Below are positions 22,175-30,093 of a DNA stretch of 30,241 bases, piece after piece. The DNA is from Prevotella sp. UBA4376 (GTDB lineage: Bacteria; Bacteroidota; Bacteroidia; Bacteroidales; Bacteroidaceae), in NCBI GenBank assembly GCA_002391185.1, contig DGRY01000165.1:1-30241 (forward strand), read 5' to 3'. The number at the start of each line of letters is the position of its first letter. Position 1 is the first letter of the stretch. The notes under the pieces are model-generated. The model saw only the letters and a list, made by a program, of their open reading frames with translations, was not told the DNA's origin and ran no database searches. Both the position numbers and the translations under genes were made by a program.

Positions 22175-25141
22175 ATGGCTACAGCTTTTAGTAAGGATTT
22201 CCTAAGCGCAATATATGAGTTTGTTCCTTGTGCTCAGGTTTATACCGATGAACTCAGAACATTAGCGTGGGGAACGGATGGAAGTTTCTATCGTATGACT
22301 CCACAAATGGTAATACGTGCAGAGAATGAACAACAAGTTTCGCATATAGTACAAGTTTGTAGTCGATACAAGATTTCATATACATTCCGTGCGGCAGGCA
22401 CATCGCTTTCTGGGCAGAGTTGTACGGATTCCGTTCTTATCGTAGCTGGTAAACATTGGGAAGATTACGAGGTTTCTCCCGACCATTCAAGCATTCGTAT
22501 GCAGCCAGGTTTGGTAGGTAGTAGGGTTAATCGTATTTTGAAGCCTTTTGGAAGACTGCTTCCTCCCGACCCGGCATCTGTAAATAGCGCCATGATAGGC
22601 GGTATAGTCAACAACAATGCTTCGGGAATGAATTGCGGAGTTCATGCTAATAGTGACAATATGCTTATTAGCGCACGTATTGTTCTTGCCGACGGAACAA
22701 TACTTGATACCGGAAACAAAGAAAGTCGCGATAGTTTCCGTAGCAGCCATTCTGAGTTTCTTGCACGTATAGAATCTCTTCGTGATAAGGTTCGTGCTAA
22801 TAAGCAACTATCAGAGCTTATTAGTTATAAGTACAGCATAAAGAATGTAACCGGACTTAATATCCGTCCTCTTATAGCCTATGACGATCCTTTCGACATT
22901 ATAGCCCATTCTATAGTTGGTTCTGAGGGTACGCTTGCATTCCTTTCCGAGGTCAACATGCGCACTCTTCACGACTATCCTTACAAGGCTTCAGCTATGG
23001 TTTATTTCCTAACGATGAAGGAAAGCTGTAATGCCGTAGTAAAACTGAAGCAGCTTAAAGGTCCGAAGGAAGATATAGAGATGAGTGCTGAAGATCTTAT
23101 GGTTAAGAGTGCAGAGATGCTCGACTATCTTTCTCTTGCTTCGGTTGACGATCCTGTCTATCTGCAATACAAGAAAGATGTCGATGCAGGCAAGATAGAT
23201 GGTGTTGAACCAGGTGACTATCACAACCTTACGGCTATTCTTACCGAAACAAAGGCTATAACTCAAGAGGAACTACATAGTCAGATAGACGCAATTATGG
23301 CTGTTCTTTCCGAGTTCCAGTTGTATCAACCTGCCGAGTTTACCGAGGATCCTGCTGTTTACGGTAAATATTGGGCTATCCGTTCAGGTATTTTCCCTGC
23401 TGTGGGTGGTATGCGTCCTAAAGGCACATCATGTCTTATAGAGGATGTGGCATTCCATATTGAGGATCTTCCTGAGGCAACAGTAAAGCTCCAGAAACTT
23501 ATAGCAGCTCATGGATATTCCGATGCTTGTATCTATGGTCATGCCTTTGAAGGCAATTATCATTTCATTCTCAACCAAAGTTTCCAAAGTCAGGAAGAGA
23601 TAGCGCGTTATGCCTCTATGATGAAAGCTGTAGCAAAACTTGTTGTAGAGGAATATCACGGCTCACTCAAGGCAGAACATGGCACGGGTCGCAATATGGC
23701 TCCGTTTGTGAAATATGAATGGGGTGCTGAGGCTTATGAGGTGATGAAGGAACTTAAAAATATCTTTGATCCTGATGGATTGCTCAACAAGGGTGTTATC
23801 TTCAACGATGATCCAGATTGCTTCATAAAACATCTTAAACCGCTTCCTGTTCTTGGTTTCGACTATTCACAACTACCAGAAACAGATAGTGCAAGGGAAA
23901 TGGCTGAAGGGGTGAAGAAAGCTAATAAATGTATAGAATGTGGCTTTTGTGAAGTTAATTGTGTTACTTGTGGACTCACACTATCCTCGCGTATGCGTAT
24001 AGCCGTGCAACGAGAGATAAGTCGTCTTGAAGCCGAAGGTGGTGCAGTAAACTTGTCCCGTGCTGATAATTTGCGCAAGCAATATAAATACTATGGCGAT
24101 GCCAGTTGTGCTGCCGATGGTTTGTGTGCTACCAGTTGCCCTATGAAAATTAATACGGGCGATGTCACTCACATTATACGTGAACTCAATATGCAGCATA
24201 ATACGTTGGGACGTTGTGTTGGCGATAATGCAGCTAAAAATCTTTCAAGATGTAAAGAGTTTATACGTCTTGTTCTTACAGTTGCCGATATTGCTCATGA
24301 TATTCTGGGTACGGTACGCATGACTAATATTACCTCGCTCATTCATCGTGTGGGATTGCCTCTGTGGACTCCTGCTATGCCAAAGGCTATTCAGCAACCT
24401 AAGGAAAACACTCTTAGTAAGCTCAATACCGAGCTGAAGGTGGTTTATTTCCCAAGTTGTTTGAACCAGACAATGGGGCTTGCTAAGGGCGCTCCTGTAA
24501 AGAACTCTCTTGTTGACGAGATGTGTCAGCTGCTCAACAAGGCAGGATTTGAAGTTGTGTTCCCTGAGAACATGAAGAACTTGTGTTGTGGACAGATATG
24601 GGAGAGCAAGGGAATGGTTGATATAGCCGACCGCAAGACACGCGAACTTGAAGAGGCTCTTTGGGAGGCAAGTAACCATGGAGAGTATCCGGTTCTTTGC
24701 GATCAGAGTCCTTGTCTTCATCGTATGCGTAAGCTCATTACACGCATGAAGCTCTTTGAACCTGTTGAGTTCATAATGACCTATCTCAAGGATCGGCTCG
24801 ATTTTCATCCTATAGATCGTCGCATAGCTGTTCATATTACTTGTTCTACCCGCGAGATGGGTCTTGCCAATCAGCTGGTTGCTTTGGCAAAGCTATGCTC
24901 TAATAATGTTCTTGTGCCCGAAGGAATAGGGTGTTGTGCCTTTGCTGGCGACAAGGGATTCACTCATCCTGAGGTAAACAAATATGCGCTTCGCAAGCTA
25001 CGTCCACAGATAGAAGAGCAACACATAGAAGTGGGCTACAGCAACAGCCGCACTTGCGAGATTGGTTTGCAGACAAACTCAGGCATACCATATCTCAGTA
25101 TTGCTTATCTGGTTAATGAATGTACCACTTCTAAGCAATAA
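22175..25141 (+). CDS. FAD-binding and (Fe-S)-binding oxidoreductase (GlcD/GlpC fusion, D-lactate or D-2-hydroxyacid dehydrogenase-like)
   Basis: 988-aa fusion. The N-terminal PCMH-type FAD domain has FRAAGTSLSGQ near 69-79 and PPDPASVNSAMIGG near 129, followed by the FAD-linked oxidase C-terminal domain with HGTGRNMAP near 504. Then comes a ferredoxin-like part with CIECGFCEVNC near 586 and CAADGLCATSC near 644, and two cysteine-rich CCG-type segments (LCCGQIW near 803, GCCAFAG near 919). This order matches D-lactate dehydrogenase Dld-II and D-2-hydroxyglutarate dehydrogenase relatives passing electrons to quinone or flavodoxin. The start is ATG 22175 because the open frame from 22124 begins inside the -7 box. 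Substrate is inferred only. Confidence 0.9.
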   Translation: MATAFSKDFLSAIYEFVPCAQVYTDELRTLAWGTDGSFYRMTPQMVIRAENEQQVSHIVQVCSRYKISYTFRAAGTSLSGQSCTDSVLIVAGKHWEDYEVSPDHSSIRMQPGLVGSRVNRILKPFGRLLPPDPASVNSAMIGGIVNNNASGMNCGVHANSDNMLISARIVLADGTILDTGNKESRDSFRSSHSEFLARIESLRDKVRANKQLSELISYKYSIKNVTGLNIRPLIAYDDPFDIIAHSIVGSEGTLAFLSEVNMRTLHDYPYKASAMVYFLTMKESCNAVVKLKQLKGPKEDIEMSAEDLMVKSAEMLDYLSLASVDDPVYLQYKKDVDAGKIDGVEPGDYHNLTAILTETKAITQEELHSQIDAIMAVLSEFQLYQPAEFTEDPAVYGKYWAIRSGIFPAVGGMRPKGTSCLIEDVAFHIEDLPEATVKLQKLIAAHGYSDACIYGHAFEGNYHFILNQSFQSQEEIARYASMMKAVAKLVVEEYHGSLKAEHGTGRNMAPFVKYEWGAEAYEVMKELKNIFDPDGLLNKGVIFNDDPDCFIKHLKPLPVLGFDYSQLPETDSAREMAEGVKKANKCIECGFCEVNCVTCGLTLSSRMRIAVQREISRLEAEGGAVNLSRADNLRKQYKYYGDASCAADGLCATSCPMKINTGDVTHIIRELNMQHNTLGRCVGDNAAKNLSRCKEFIRLVLTVADIAHDILGTVRMTNITSLIHRVGLPLWTPAMPKAIQQPKENTLSKLNTELKVVYFPSCLNQTMGLAKGAPVKNSLVDEMCQLLNKAGFEVVFPENMKNLCCGQIWESKGMVDIADRKTRELEEALWEASNHGEYPVLCDQSPCLHRMRKLITRMKLFEPVEFIMTYLKDRLDFHPIDRRIAVHITCSTREMGLANQLVALAKLCSNNVLVPEGIGCCAFAGDKGFTHPEVNKYALRKLRPQIEEQHIEVGYSNSRTCEIGLQTNSGIPYLSIAYLVNECTTSKQ

Positions 25142-25180
25142 TTCTCTCATTAAAATAACATAACAATATAACAATATAAA

Positions 25181-25798
25181 ATGCATATAGCAGTAGCTGG
25201 AAATATAGGTAGCGGTAAAACCACCCTCGTAAACATGCTCTCCAAGCATTATGGCTGGAAGCCACAGTTTGAGGCGGTTGTTTCCAATCCCTATTTAGAT
25301 GACTATTACAAAGACATTAAACGCTGGTCGTTCAACATGGAGGTGTTCTTTCTAAAGGAGCGTTTTCGTAATCTCTTGGAGATAAGTCAGTCAAGCGACA
25401 CAATCATTCAAGACCGCTCAATCTATGAAGGAGTGTATGTTTTTATGGCGAACAATTTCAAGATGGGAAATCTTGATGAACGCGACTACATCACCTACAT
25501 GGAACTATTTGAACAGATGACTGATGTTGTGAAGTATCCAGATCTCATGATTTATCTTCGTTCGAGTGTACCTCATCTGGTAAAGAACATTCAGAAACGT
25601 GGACGCGATTACGAACAGCAGATTCCTTTGGAATATCTCGAGAATCTCAACGAGCTTTACGAGGAGTTTATTTACAAGAACTATGGAGGCAAGGTTATGA
25701 CAATTGATGTGAATAATATCGATTATGAGCATCAGCCTCGGCAGTTTGGTGAAATTATCGACCGTATAGATGCCGACCTCTTCGGTCTTTTCAAGTAA
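25181..25798 (+). CDS. Deoxynucleoside kinase, first of a tandem pair
   Basis: 205-aa salvage enzyme that phosphorylates deoxynucleosides with ATP. P-loop GNIGSGKTT at 7-15, substrate-site Glu and NPY block QFEAVVSNPYLDDYY near 29-43, catalytic QDRSIYEG near 77-84, and lid QKRGRDYE near 138-145. Length is typical of bacterial dAK/dGK. The second copy follows after 25 nt and is clearly homologous throughout. In Lactobacillus a similar tandem pair forms a dAK/dGK heterodimer, so a paired enzyme is possible here. Whether it prefers dA, dG or dC cannot be read off. Confidence 0.92.
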   Translation: MHIAVAGNIGSGKTTLVNMLSKHYGWKPQFEAVVSNPYLDDYYKDIKRWSFNMEVFFLKERFRNLLEISQSSDTIIQDRSIYEGVYVFMANNFKMGNLDERDYITYMELFEQMTDVVKYPDLMIYLRSSVPHLVKNIQKRGRDYEQQIPLEYLENLNELYEEFIYKNYGGKVMTIDVNNIDYEHQPRQFGEIIDRIDADLFGLFK

Positions 25799-25823
25799 AA
25801 ACAATAAAAAACAATATATAAAA

Positions 25824-26444
25824 ATGCATATAGCAATAGCAGGAAACATAGGAAGTGGCAAAACAACATTAACAAAGAAACTTGCCAAACGTTATAATTG
25901 GACTCCACAGTTTGAACCCGTTGACAACAACCCTTATCTTACCGATTATTATAAGGATATGAACCGATGGGCTTTCAACCTTCAGATTTATTTCCTCAAC
26001 AAGCGATTCAAGGATGTTGTTGATATTGCTCGTGGTGATGTTGATGTTATTCAAGACCGTACAATCTTTGAAGATGCGCGCATTTTTGCTCCAAATCTTC
26101 ATGACATGGGTATGATGAGCGACCGTGATTTTGCTAACTACAGCGATCTCTTTGATCTTATGATCTCGCTTGTTAAACTGCCAGATCTTATGATTTATAT
26201 TCGTTCATCTATCCCTACAATTGTTTCTCATATCCAGAAACGTGGACGCGACTTCGAGAAGAGCATCCGTATTGATTATCTTGAGGGACTTAACAAGCGT
26301 TACGAGGATTGGATTTCAACATATAAGGGACATCTCATTATTGTTGATGGCGATAATCTCGATTTTGAGAACAACGATTCCGACTTTTCAAAGATTACCG
26401 ATTTAATTGATCAGGAACTCTTTGGATTGTTTCCATTAAAATAA
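25824..26444 (+). CDS. Deoxynucleoside kinase, second of a tandem pair
   Basis: 206 aa, same layout as its neighbour: GNIGSGKTT at 7-15, NNPYLTDYYKDMNRW, QDRTIFED near 77-84 and QKRGRDFE near 138-145. The catalytic motif differs slightly (DRT-F-D against DRS-Y-G), and the helix region after it is more polar, consistent with divergence in specificity after duplication. ATG 25824 is chosen because it gives the same MHIAIAGNIGSGKTT N-terminus as the first copy; the longer frame from 25770 overlaps the first gene. A CCTCTCC-ended repeat begins just after its stop. Confidence 0.92.
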   Translation: MHIAIAGNIGSGKTTLTKKLAKRYNWTPQFEPVDNNPYLTDYYKDMNRWAFNLQIYFLNKRFKDVVDIARGDVDVIQDRTIFEDARIFAPNLHDMGMMSDRDFANYSDLFDLMISLVKLPDLMIYIRSSIPTIVSHIQKRGRDFEKSIRIDYLEGLNKRYEDWISTYKGHLIIVDGDNLDFENNDSDFSKITDLIDQELFGLFPLK

Positions 26445-26447
26445 TTT

Positions 26448-26691
26448 CTACCTCTCCCCCCGACCTCTCCGAAGGAGAGTGAGCTTCGCTACGCTCAGTA
26501 GTGTTGAAAAAATAAAAGATGTAAAAATTGAAAATAAAGCGCAAAGCAGGCGTATGTCAAGGGCGTGCTATTGAATAATGAATATTATCTCCTTCGCTCA
26601 TTCAGATGCACCAAATTCGTAATTCGAATTTGGCTCCCTCTACATTTTGCCCTGCGACAAAAGTGCAGGGGAGGGCGGGTGGAGAGGTTTT
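26448..26691. mobile_element. MITE/REP-like element A (about 244 bp, no coding capacity)
   Basis: Fills the gap between the second kinase and the antiporter. The left end CTACCTCTCCCCCCGACCTC and the reverse complement of the right end (ACCTCTCCACCCGCCCTC) are near-identical, giving terminal inverted repeats of about 18 bp. Inside are CCTCTCC-GAA-GGAGAG, a CCAAATTCG/CGAATTTGG hairpin (26611-26633), and a 59-bp block (26632-26690) that recurs with two mismatches at 27776-27834. That block itself folds (CTCCCTCTACATTTTG with CAAAAGTGCAGGGGAG). No target-site duplication was clear. Confidence 0.65.
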
Positions 26692-26704
26692 AATTTAAAA
26701 AAAT

Positions 26705-27637
26705 ATGATTCTAAACATTATTCTTCTTATAACAGGTGTAGCCCTAGTGCTTTGGGGTGCCGACAGACTTACTGAAGGTGCCGTGGGGCTTGCAGAGCGC
26801 ATGGGAGTCTCTCAGCTGGTTATTGGTTTGACAATTGTGGCATTGGGCACATCAATGCCCGAGTTTTGTGTGTCGTTAGTTTCTGCCATCAAGGGAACTT
26901 CCGATTTGGCTGTGGGTAATGTTGTTGGAAGCAACATATTTAACTCTATGCTCATCGTTGGTTGCTCGGCTATGGTAGCTCCTATGACCATTCTCAAGTC
27001 AACCGTTCGTAAGGATATCCCTTTTGCCCTTATCGCCAGTATAGTTCTCTATATGATGGTGGTTGATGGCGATGAGGCTAATATCACTCGTGTTGAGGCT
27101 GCTGTTCTTGTGGGAATGCTTCTTGTGTTTATGTTTATCACATTTAGGAGTGCCAAGGATGTTCCAGATACAGACATAGAGGAACGGCATTATATGAATC
27201 CATGGAAAGCTGTGAGTTTTCTTCTTTTAGGACTTGTATGCCTTATTGTTGGTTCAAATGTGTTTGTTGATAATGCAACGGCAATAGCAAAGAGTCTTGG
27301 AGTGAGCGATGCCGTTATTGGTCTTACCATTGTTGCTGGCGGTACATCGCTTCCTGAACTTGCTACGAGTATTGTTGCAGCACGTAAGGGAAATAGCGGT
27401 ATCGCTATAGGAAATGTGTTGGGCTCAAATGTGTTCAATATACTCTTTATACTTGGAGTAACAGGTGTGATTACTCCAATGCAAATTCATGGTATCACTT
27501 CGCTCGACCTTTCCATGATGATTATTTCCATGATTCTGCTATGGCTTTTCTCATATACCAAGCTCACTATTGAGCGATGGGAAGGAGTAGTGCTCACATT
27601 GCTGTTTGTAGGGTATATGGGGTGGTTGATATATTAA
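26705..27637 (+). CDS. Calcium/sodium antiporter (CaCA family, YrbG-like)
   Basis: 310-aa inner-membrane exchanger with about ten hydrophobic segments in two inverted halves. Both alpha repeats are intact: GTSMPEFCVS with GNVVGSNIFN near 48-80, and GGTSLPELATS with GNVLGSNVFN near 212-245, supplying the two conserved Glu residues for cation binding. The linker is short and acidic (DVPDTDIEERH). It is flanked directly on both sides by the related MITE-like elements A and B, starting 13 nt after A; no promoter box was found, so expression may come from within element A or from upstream. Confidence 0.93.
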   Translation: MILNIILLITGVALVLWGADRLTEGAVGLAERMGVSQLVIGLTIVALGTSMPEFCVSLVSAIKGTSDLAVGNVVGSNIFNSMLIVGCSAMVAPMTILKSTVRKDIPFALIASIVLYMMVVDGDEANITRVEAAVLVGMLLVFMFITFRSAKDVPDTDIEERHYMNPWKAVSFLLLGLVCLIVGSNVFVDNATAIAKSLGVSDAVIGLTIVAGGTSLPELATSIVAARKGNSGIAIGNVLGSNVFNILFILGVTGVITPMQIHGITSLDLSMMIISMILLWLFSYTKLTIERWEGVVLTLLFVGYMGWLIY

Positions 27638-27835
27638 ACCTCTCACCAGCCCTCTCCGAGGAGAGGGTGCCGTGCTATGCTCAGGATTATTGAAATATTG
27701 AAATATTGAAATATTGAAAGATTGAAGATTATCAGTTCGCTAATACAATTTTTCCATCGCTACTGAGCGTAGCGAGGCTCCCTCTACATTTTGCCCTGCG
27801 ACAAAAGTGTAGGGGAGGGCGGGGGGAGAGGTTTG
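27636..27835. mobile_element. MITE/REP-like element B (about 200 bp, no coding capacity)
   Basis: Starts at the antiporter stop codon with AACCTCTCACCAGCCCTCTCC-type sequence and ends GGGCGGGGGGAGAGGTTTG, the inverted match. The 59-bp right block (27776-27834) is a near copy of 26632-26690 in the same orientation. Between are four runs of ATTGAAATATTGAAA-type 9-nt repeats (about 27690-27725) and CTACTGAGCGTAGCGAGGCTC, which matches the inverse of CGCTACGCTCAGTAG near 26487 in element A. The queuosine promoter begins 4 nt after its right end. Confidence 0.65.
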
Positions 27836-27838
27836 TTT

Positions 27839-27870
27839 TTTGTGTATTTCAAAATATTTTCGTATCTTTG
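27839..27870 (+). promoter_or_regulatory. Promoter of the queuosine transporter gene
   Basis: TTTG 27839-27842, 20-nt spacer, TATCTTTG 27863-27870. It directly follows element B and drives the riboswitch leader. Confidence 0.75.
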
Positions 27871-27887
27871 CAGCCCAATTAAATAAC

Positions 27888-27922
27888 AGGGGTACTTGTT
27901 CAACCCCCTATAACAAAACAAG
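27888..27922 (+). promoter_or_regulatory. preQ1-I riboswitch
   Basis: Compact H-type pseudoknot in the transporter leader. P1 pairs AGGGG (27888-27892) with CCCCT (27905-27909). The loop sequence CTTGT (27895-27899) pairs perfectly with ACAAG (27918-27922) in the A-rich tail TATAACAAAACAAG, which closely resembles the tail of known preQ1-I aptamers. The loop TTCAACC supplies the candidate preQ1-contacting C at 27901. The pseudoknot ends 2 nt before the ATG, so ligand binding should block translation start. Gene context (queuosine transporter, queF) agrees. Confidence 0.9.
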
Positions 27923-27924
27923 AA

Positions 27925-28617
27925 ATGGTAAAAACAAGACATCAAGTGAGTGTGCTGTTTATGCTTTTCAGCATCCTCTTTTGTGTTTGCCTTATTGCCG
28001 CAAACACCCTCGAAACAAAGCAAATTGCGTTTGGACCAATCTCTCTTACAGGTGGTCTTATTGTGTTCCCAATCAGTTATATCATCAACGATTGTGTGTG
28101 TGAAGTGTGGGGGTATCAGAAAACTCGTCTGCTCATTTGGACAGGTTTTATCATGAACTTCTTCTTCGTTACAGCTGGAGCTATTTGTGATGCTATTCCT
28201 GGCGCACCTTATTGGCAGAATGAGGCTGGTTTTCATGCTATCTTCGGTCTTGCTCCGCGTATTGCCTTTGCATCGTTTGTGGCATTCCTCGTTGGTTCGT
28301 TTGCCAACGCTTATGTGATGAGTAAGATGAAGCTTAGCCAGTCTGGGGCACATTTCTCTGTTCGTGCTGTTGCTTCTACTATTGCTGGTGAAGGACTCGA
28401 TAGTCTTATCTTCTTCCCTCTTGCCTTGGGTGGAGTAGTGCCATGGGAGGCTATGCCAGGCATGATGATAGGTCAGCTTGTTCTCAAGACTGTATATGAG
28501 ATTATCGCACTTCCTGTAACCATTCGTGTGGTAAGAGCTGTTAAGCGTCACGAGGGTGAGGATGCCTACGATCTCGGCATTAGCTATAATATTTGGAAAA
28601 TTTTCAGTTTTGATTAA
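27925..28617 (+). CDS. Queuosine precursor transporter (YhhQ / VUT family)
   Basis: 230-aa inner-membrane protein with about six hydrophobic segments. Family features include LIAANTLETKQIAFGP near 23-38, ISYIINDCVCEVWGY near 50-64 (the conserved D-x-x-x-E-x-x-G block), GSFANAYVMSKMK near 123 and an S-T-x-x-G-E-x-x-D segment (ASTIAGEGLDSLIFFP). E. coli YhhQ imports preQ0 and preQ1. The preQ1-I riboswitch touching its start codon and queF downstream make the role secure. It is fully consistent in length with the family. Confidence 0.95.
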   Translation: MVKTRHQVSVLFMLFSILFCVCLIAANTLETKQIAFGPISLTGGLIVFPISYIINDCVCEVWGYQKTRLLIWTGFIMNFFFVTAGAICDAIPGAPYWQNEAGFHAIFGLAPRIAFASFVAFLVGSFANAYVMSKMKLSQSGAHFSVRAVASTIAGEGLDSLIFFPLALGGVVPWEAMPGMMIGQLVLKTVYEIIALPVTIRVVRAVKRHEGEDAYDLGISYNIWKIFSFD

Positions 28618-28760
28618 ATAGATTTTTTGCGCTTATTGTTTTTTTGAACGTATAATGCCCGTGTAATTTGCCATTAATTTATTCGTATAATAAAAAGAAT
28701 AATTTTCGATAAATTTGCGATAATTTTCGTTCAAAGTTAAAAATAATCAACTCCTTCAAA

Positions 28761-28784
28761 CCTCCCTTTCATAAGAGGAGGAGG
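28761..28784 (+). repeat. CCTCC/GGAGG hairpin upstream of queF
   Basis: CCTCC (28761-28765) pairs with GGAGG (28777-28781). The GGAGGAGG purine run ends 17 nt before the queF ATG, so the hairpin could mask a ribosome contact. The rest of the 184-bp gap is AT-rich, with a TAAATTTG -7-like box at 28710-28717 that lacks a partner. Confidence 0.45.
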
Positions 28785-28801
28785 AAAAATTAAAAAAAAA
28801 T

Positions 28802-29260
28802 ATGGAAAGAAAAGACGAAGGCCTCAAGCAGTTAGGTCAAAACACAAAATACAGTATGGATTATGCACCTGAGGTGCTCGAATCGTTTGTTAACAAGCAT
28901 CCTGATAACGACTATTGGGTGCAGTTCAACTGTCCTGAGTTCACATCTCTTTGTCCTATTACTGGACAGCCTGATTTTGCCGAGATTCGCATCAGCTACA
29001 TTCCTGATGTTAGAATGGTGGAGTCAAAGAGTTTGAAACTCTATCTCTTCAGTTTCCGCAATCATGGCGATTTCCACGAGGATTGCGTAAACATTATCAT
29101 GAAGGATCTTATCAAACTCATGGATCCAAAATATATCGAGGTAACAGGTTTCTTCACTCCTCGTGGCGGTATCTCAATTTATCCTTATGCCAACTATGGC
29201 AGACCAGGCACAAAGTATGAGAAACTTGCTGAGCACAGATTTATGAATCATAATAAATAA
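28802..29260 (+). CDS. queF: NADPH-dependent 7-cyano-7-deazaguanine reductase (type I QueF)
   Basis: Reduces preQ0 to preQ1 in queuosine synthesis. 152 aa, the short unimodular type I form. The nucleophile is Cys51 in [15 protein letters not shown], with Asp58 and His92 placed as in Bacillus subtilis QueF (Cys55, Asp62, His96). The QueF motif [20 protein letters not shown] starts at 74. It follows the precursor transporter by 184 nt on the same strand, possibly with its own weak promoter. The pair indicates that the cell can both import and finish queuosine precursors. Confidence 0.97.
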   Translation: MERKDEGLKQLGQNTKYSMDYAPEVLESFVNKHPDNDYWVQFNCPEFTSLCPITGQPDFAEIRISYIPDVRMVESKSLKLYLFSFRNHGDFHEDCVNIIMKDLIKLMDPKYIEVTGFFTPRGGISIYPYANYGRPGTKYEKLAEHRFMNHNK

Positions 29261-29271
29261 AACAGCCTATC

Positions 29272-29302
29272 CCCGTTCCTTCCCAGTAGGGAAGGGACTG
29301 GG
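29272..29302. repeat. CT/GA-rich palindrome after queF
   Basis: CCTTCCC (29278-29284) pairs with GGGAAGG (29289-29295) over AGTA, and CCC-GTT outside pairs with GAC-GGG with one bulge. Same style as 19413-19455; probably a REP-like palindrome. Confidence 0.6.
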
Positions 29303-29314
29303 ACAAGCATATTA

Positions 29315-29353
29315 AACTAACTATAAGAGTTTTGACACTCTATTAGTTTTCCT
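29315..29353 (+). terminator. Probable terminator of queF
   Basis: AACTAA (29315-29320) with TTAGTT (29343-29348) and AGAGT (29326-29330) with ACTCT (29337-29341) form an interrupted stem, followed by TTTTCC and TTT. Confidence 0.55.
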
Positions 29354-29413
29354 TTAAGTATTTTACCGATTGCCATGCAAGCACAATGCCGATAACAGCC
29401 ATGAGAGGTTGCC

Positions 29414-29824
29414 TTATCTGTGTCCTCCAAAATACACCTCGCTCACAATAATTTTCTTTGGAACTCTTTTTGCATCAAGAGAGCCGAAGTGGCGAGTTCT
29501 TGTCTCGTGCAGCACAACAGGATAATACAATTCGTGTTCGCTTTTGAATATTCTGTATTGGCGTGAAGTCAAAGCACGCTTTATAGCATGGTTTCTCTCC
29601 TTCCAGTAATGTCCGTAAACATCGTGACGATTGTCAACCGAGAGCAGATAGTCGAGGTTGGCACGATATACAGCGTCATACTGCAATCTGCTCAGCTGAA
29701 GTTCGCTGTTCATCCTGTCGGTAAGGAATGAAGCTTCTCTTCGTGCATCCCTATGTGGCATGGCTGTAACCGAACTAACCATTACCAACATTATCATCAC
29801 CATTATCATCTTTAAAGTTTTCAT
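29414..29824 (-). CDS. Small secreted hypothetical protein
   Basis: 136 aa with a clear signal peptide: Lys3 and Lys5, a Met/Val/Ile-rich core to about residue 17, and a probable cut after SVTA (20-21). The mature part is basic and helical, with LTDRMNSELQLSRLQYDAVY and ALTSRQYRIFKSEHELYYP. The repeated L-x-x-x-Q-x-pattern is loosely like the Spy/CpxP periplasmic stress proteins, but I cannot assign it. Its strong promoter and about 42-nt leader are visible. A 19-codon frame follows 11 nt after the stop. Confidence 0.75.
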   Translation of the reverse strand: MKTLKMIMVMIMLVMVSSVTAMPHRDARREASFLTDRMNSELQLSRLQYDAVYRANLDYLLSVDNRHDVYGHYWKERNHAIKRALTSRQYRIFKSEHELYYPVVLHETRTRHFGSLDAKRVPKKIIVSEVYFGGHR

Positions 29825-29871
29825 AATCGTAATATTTAAAGGGTTCTACATTTGTTTCTTTTTTACACCAG

Positions 29872-29902
29872 CAAAGTTAGTTCTAACAAATTTTTGTGCA
29901 AA
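29872..29902 (-). promoter_or_regulatory. Promoter of the small secreted protein gene
   Basis: On the minus strand TTTG (plus-strand 29899-29902), 19-nt spacer, TAACTTTG (29872-29879). Perfect match to the consensus. Confidence 0.8.
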
Positions 29903-30093
29903 AGAGTTATTCCTAAACCCATGTGGGGAATTCCCTAAAGCATCGTAGGGAAATGAACTTAATCTTCTTTGAAGTTTGAGATTTTTCAAGAATGACGCAT
30001 TATCTCTTTTGAAGCATTAATGACAGATATTATGTTATCTATTAAAGTTTCGCAAACGAATTATTTTACTTGAGATTTTAAAAAGAAGAAATT

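Noticed and set aside
27784..28551. 255-codon minus-strand open frame opposite the queuosine transporter
   Set aside because: Its sequence runs through the riboswitch, promoter and element B, has no recognisable domain, and mirrors the transporter coding sequence.
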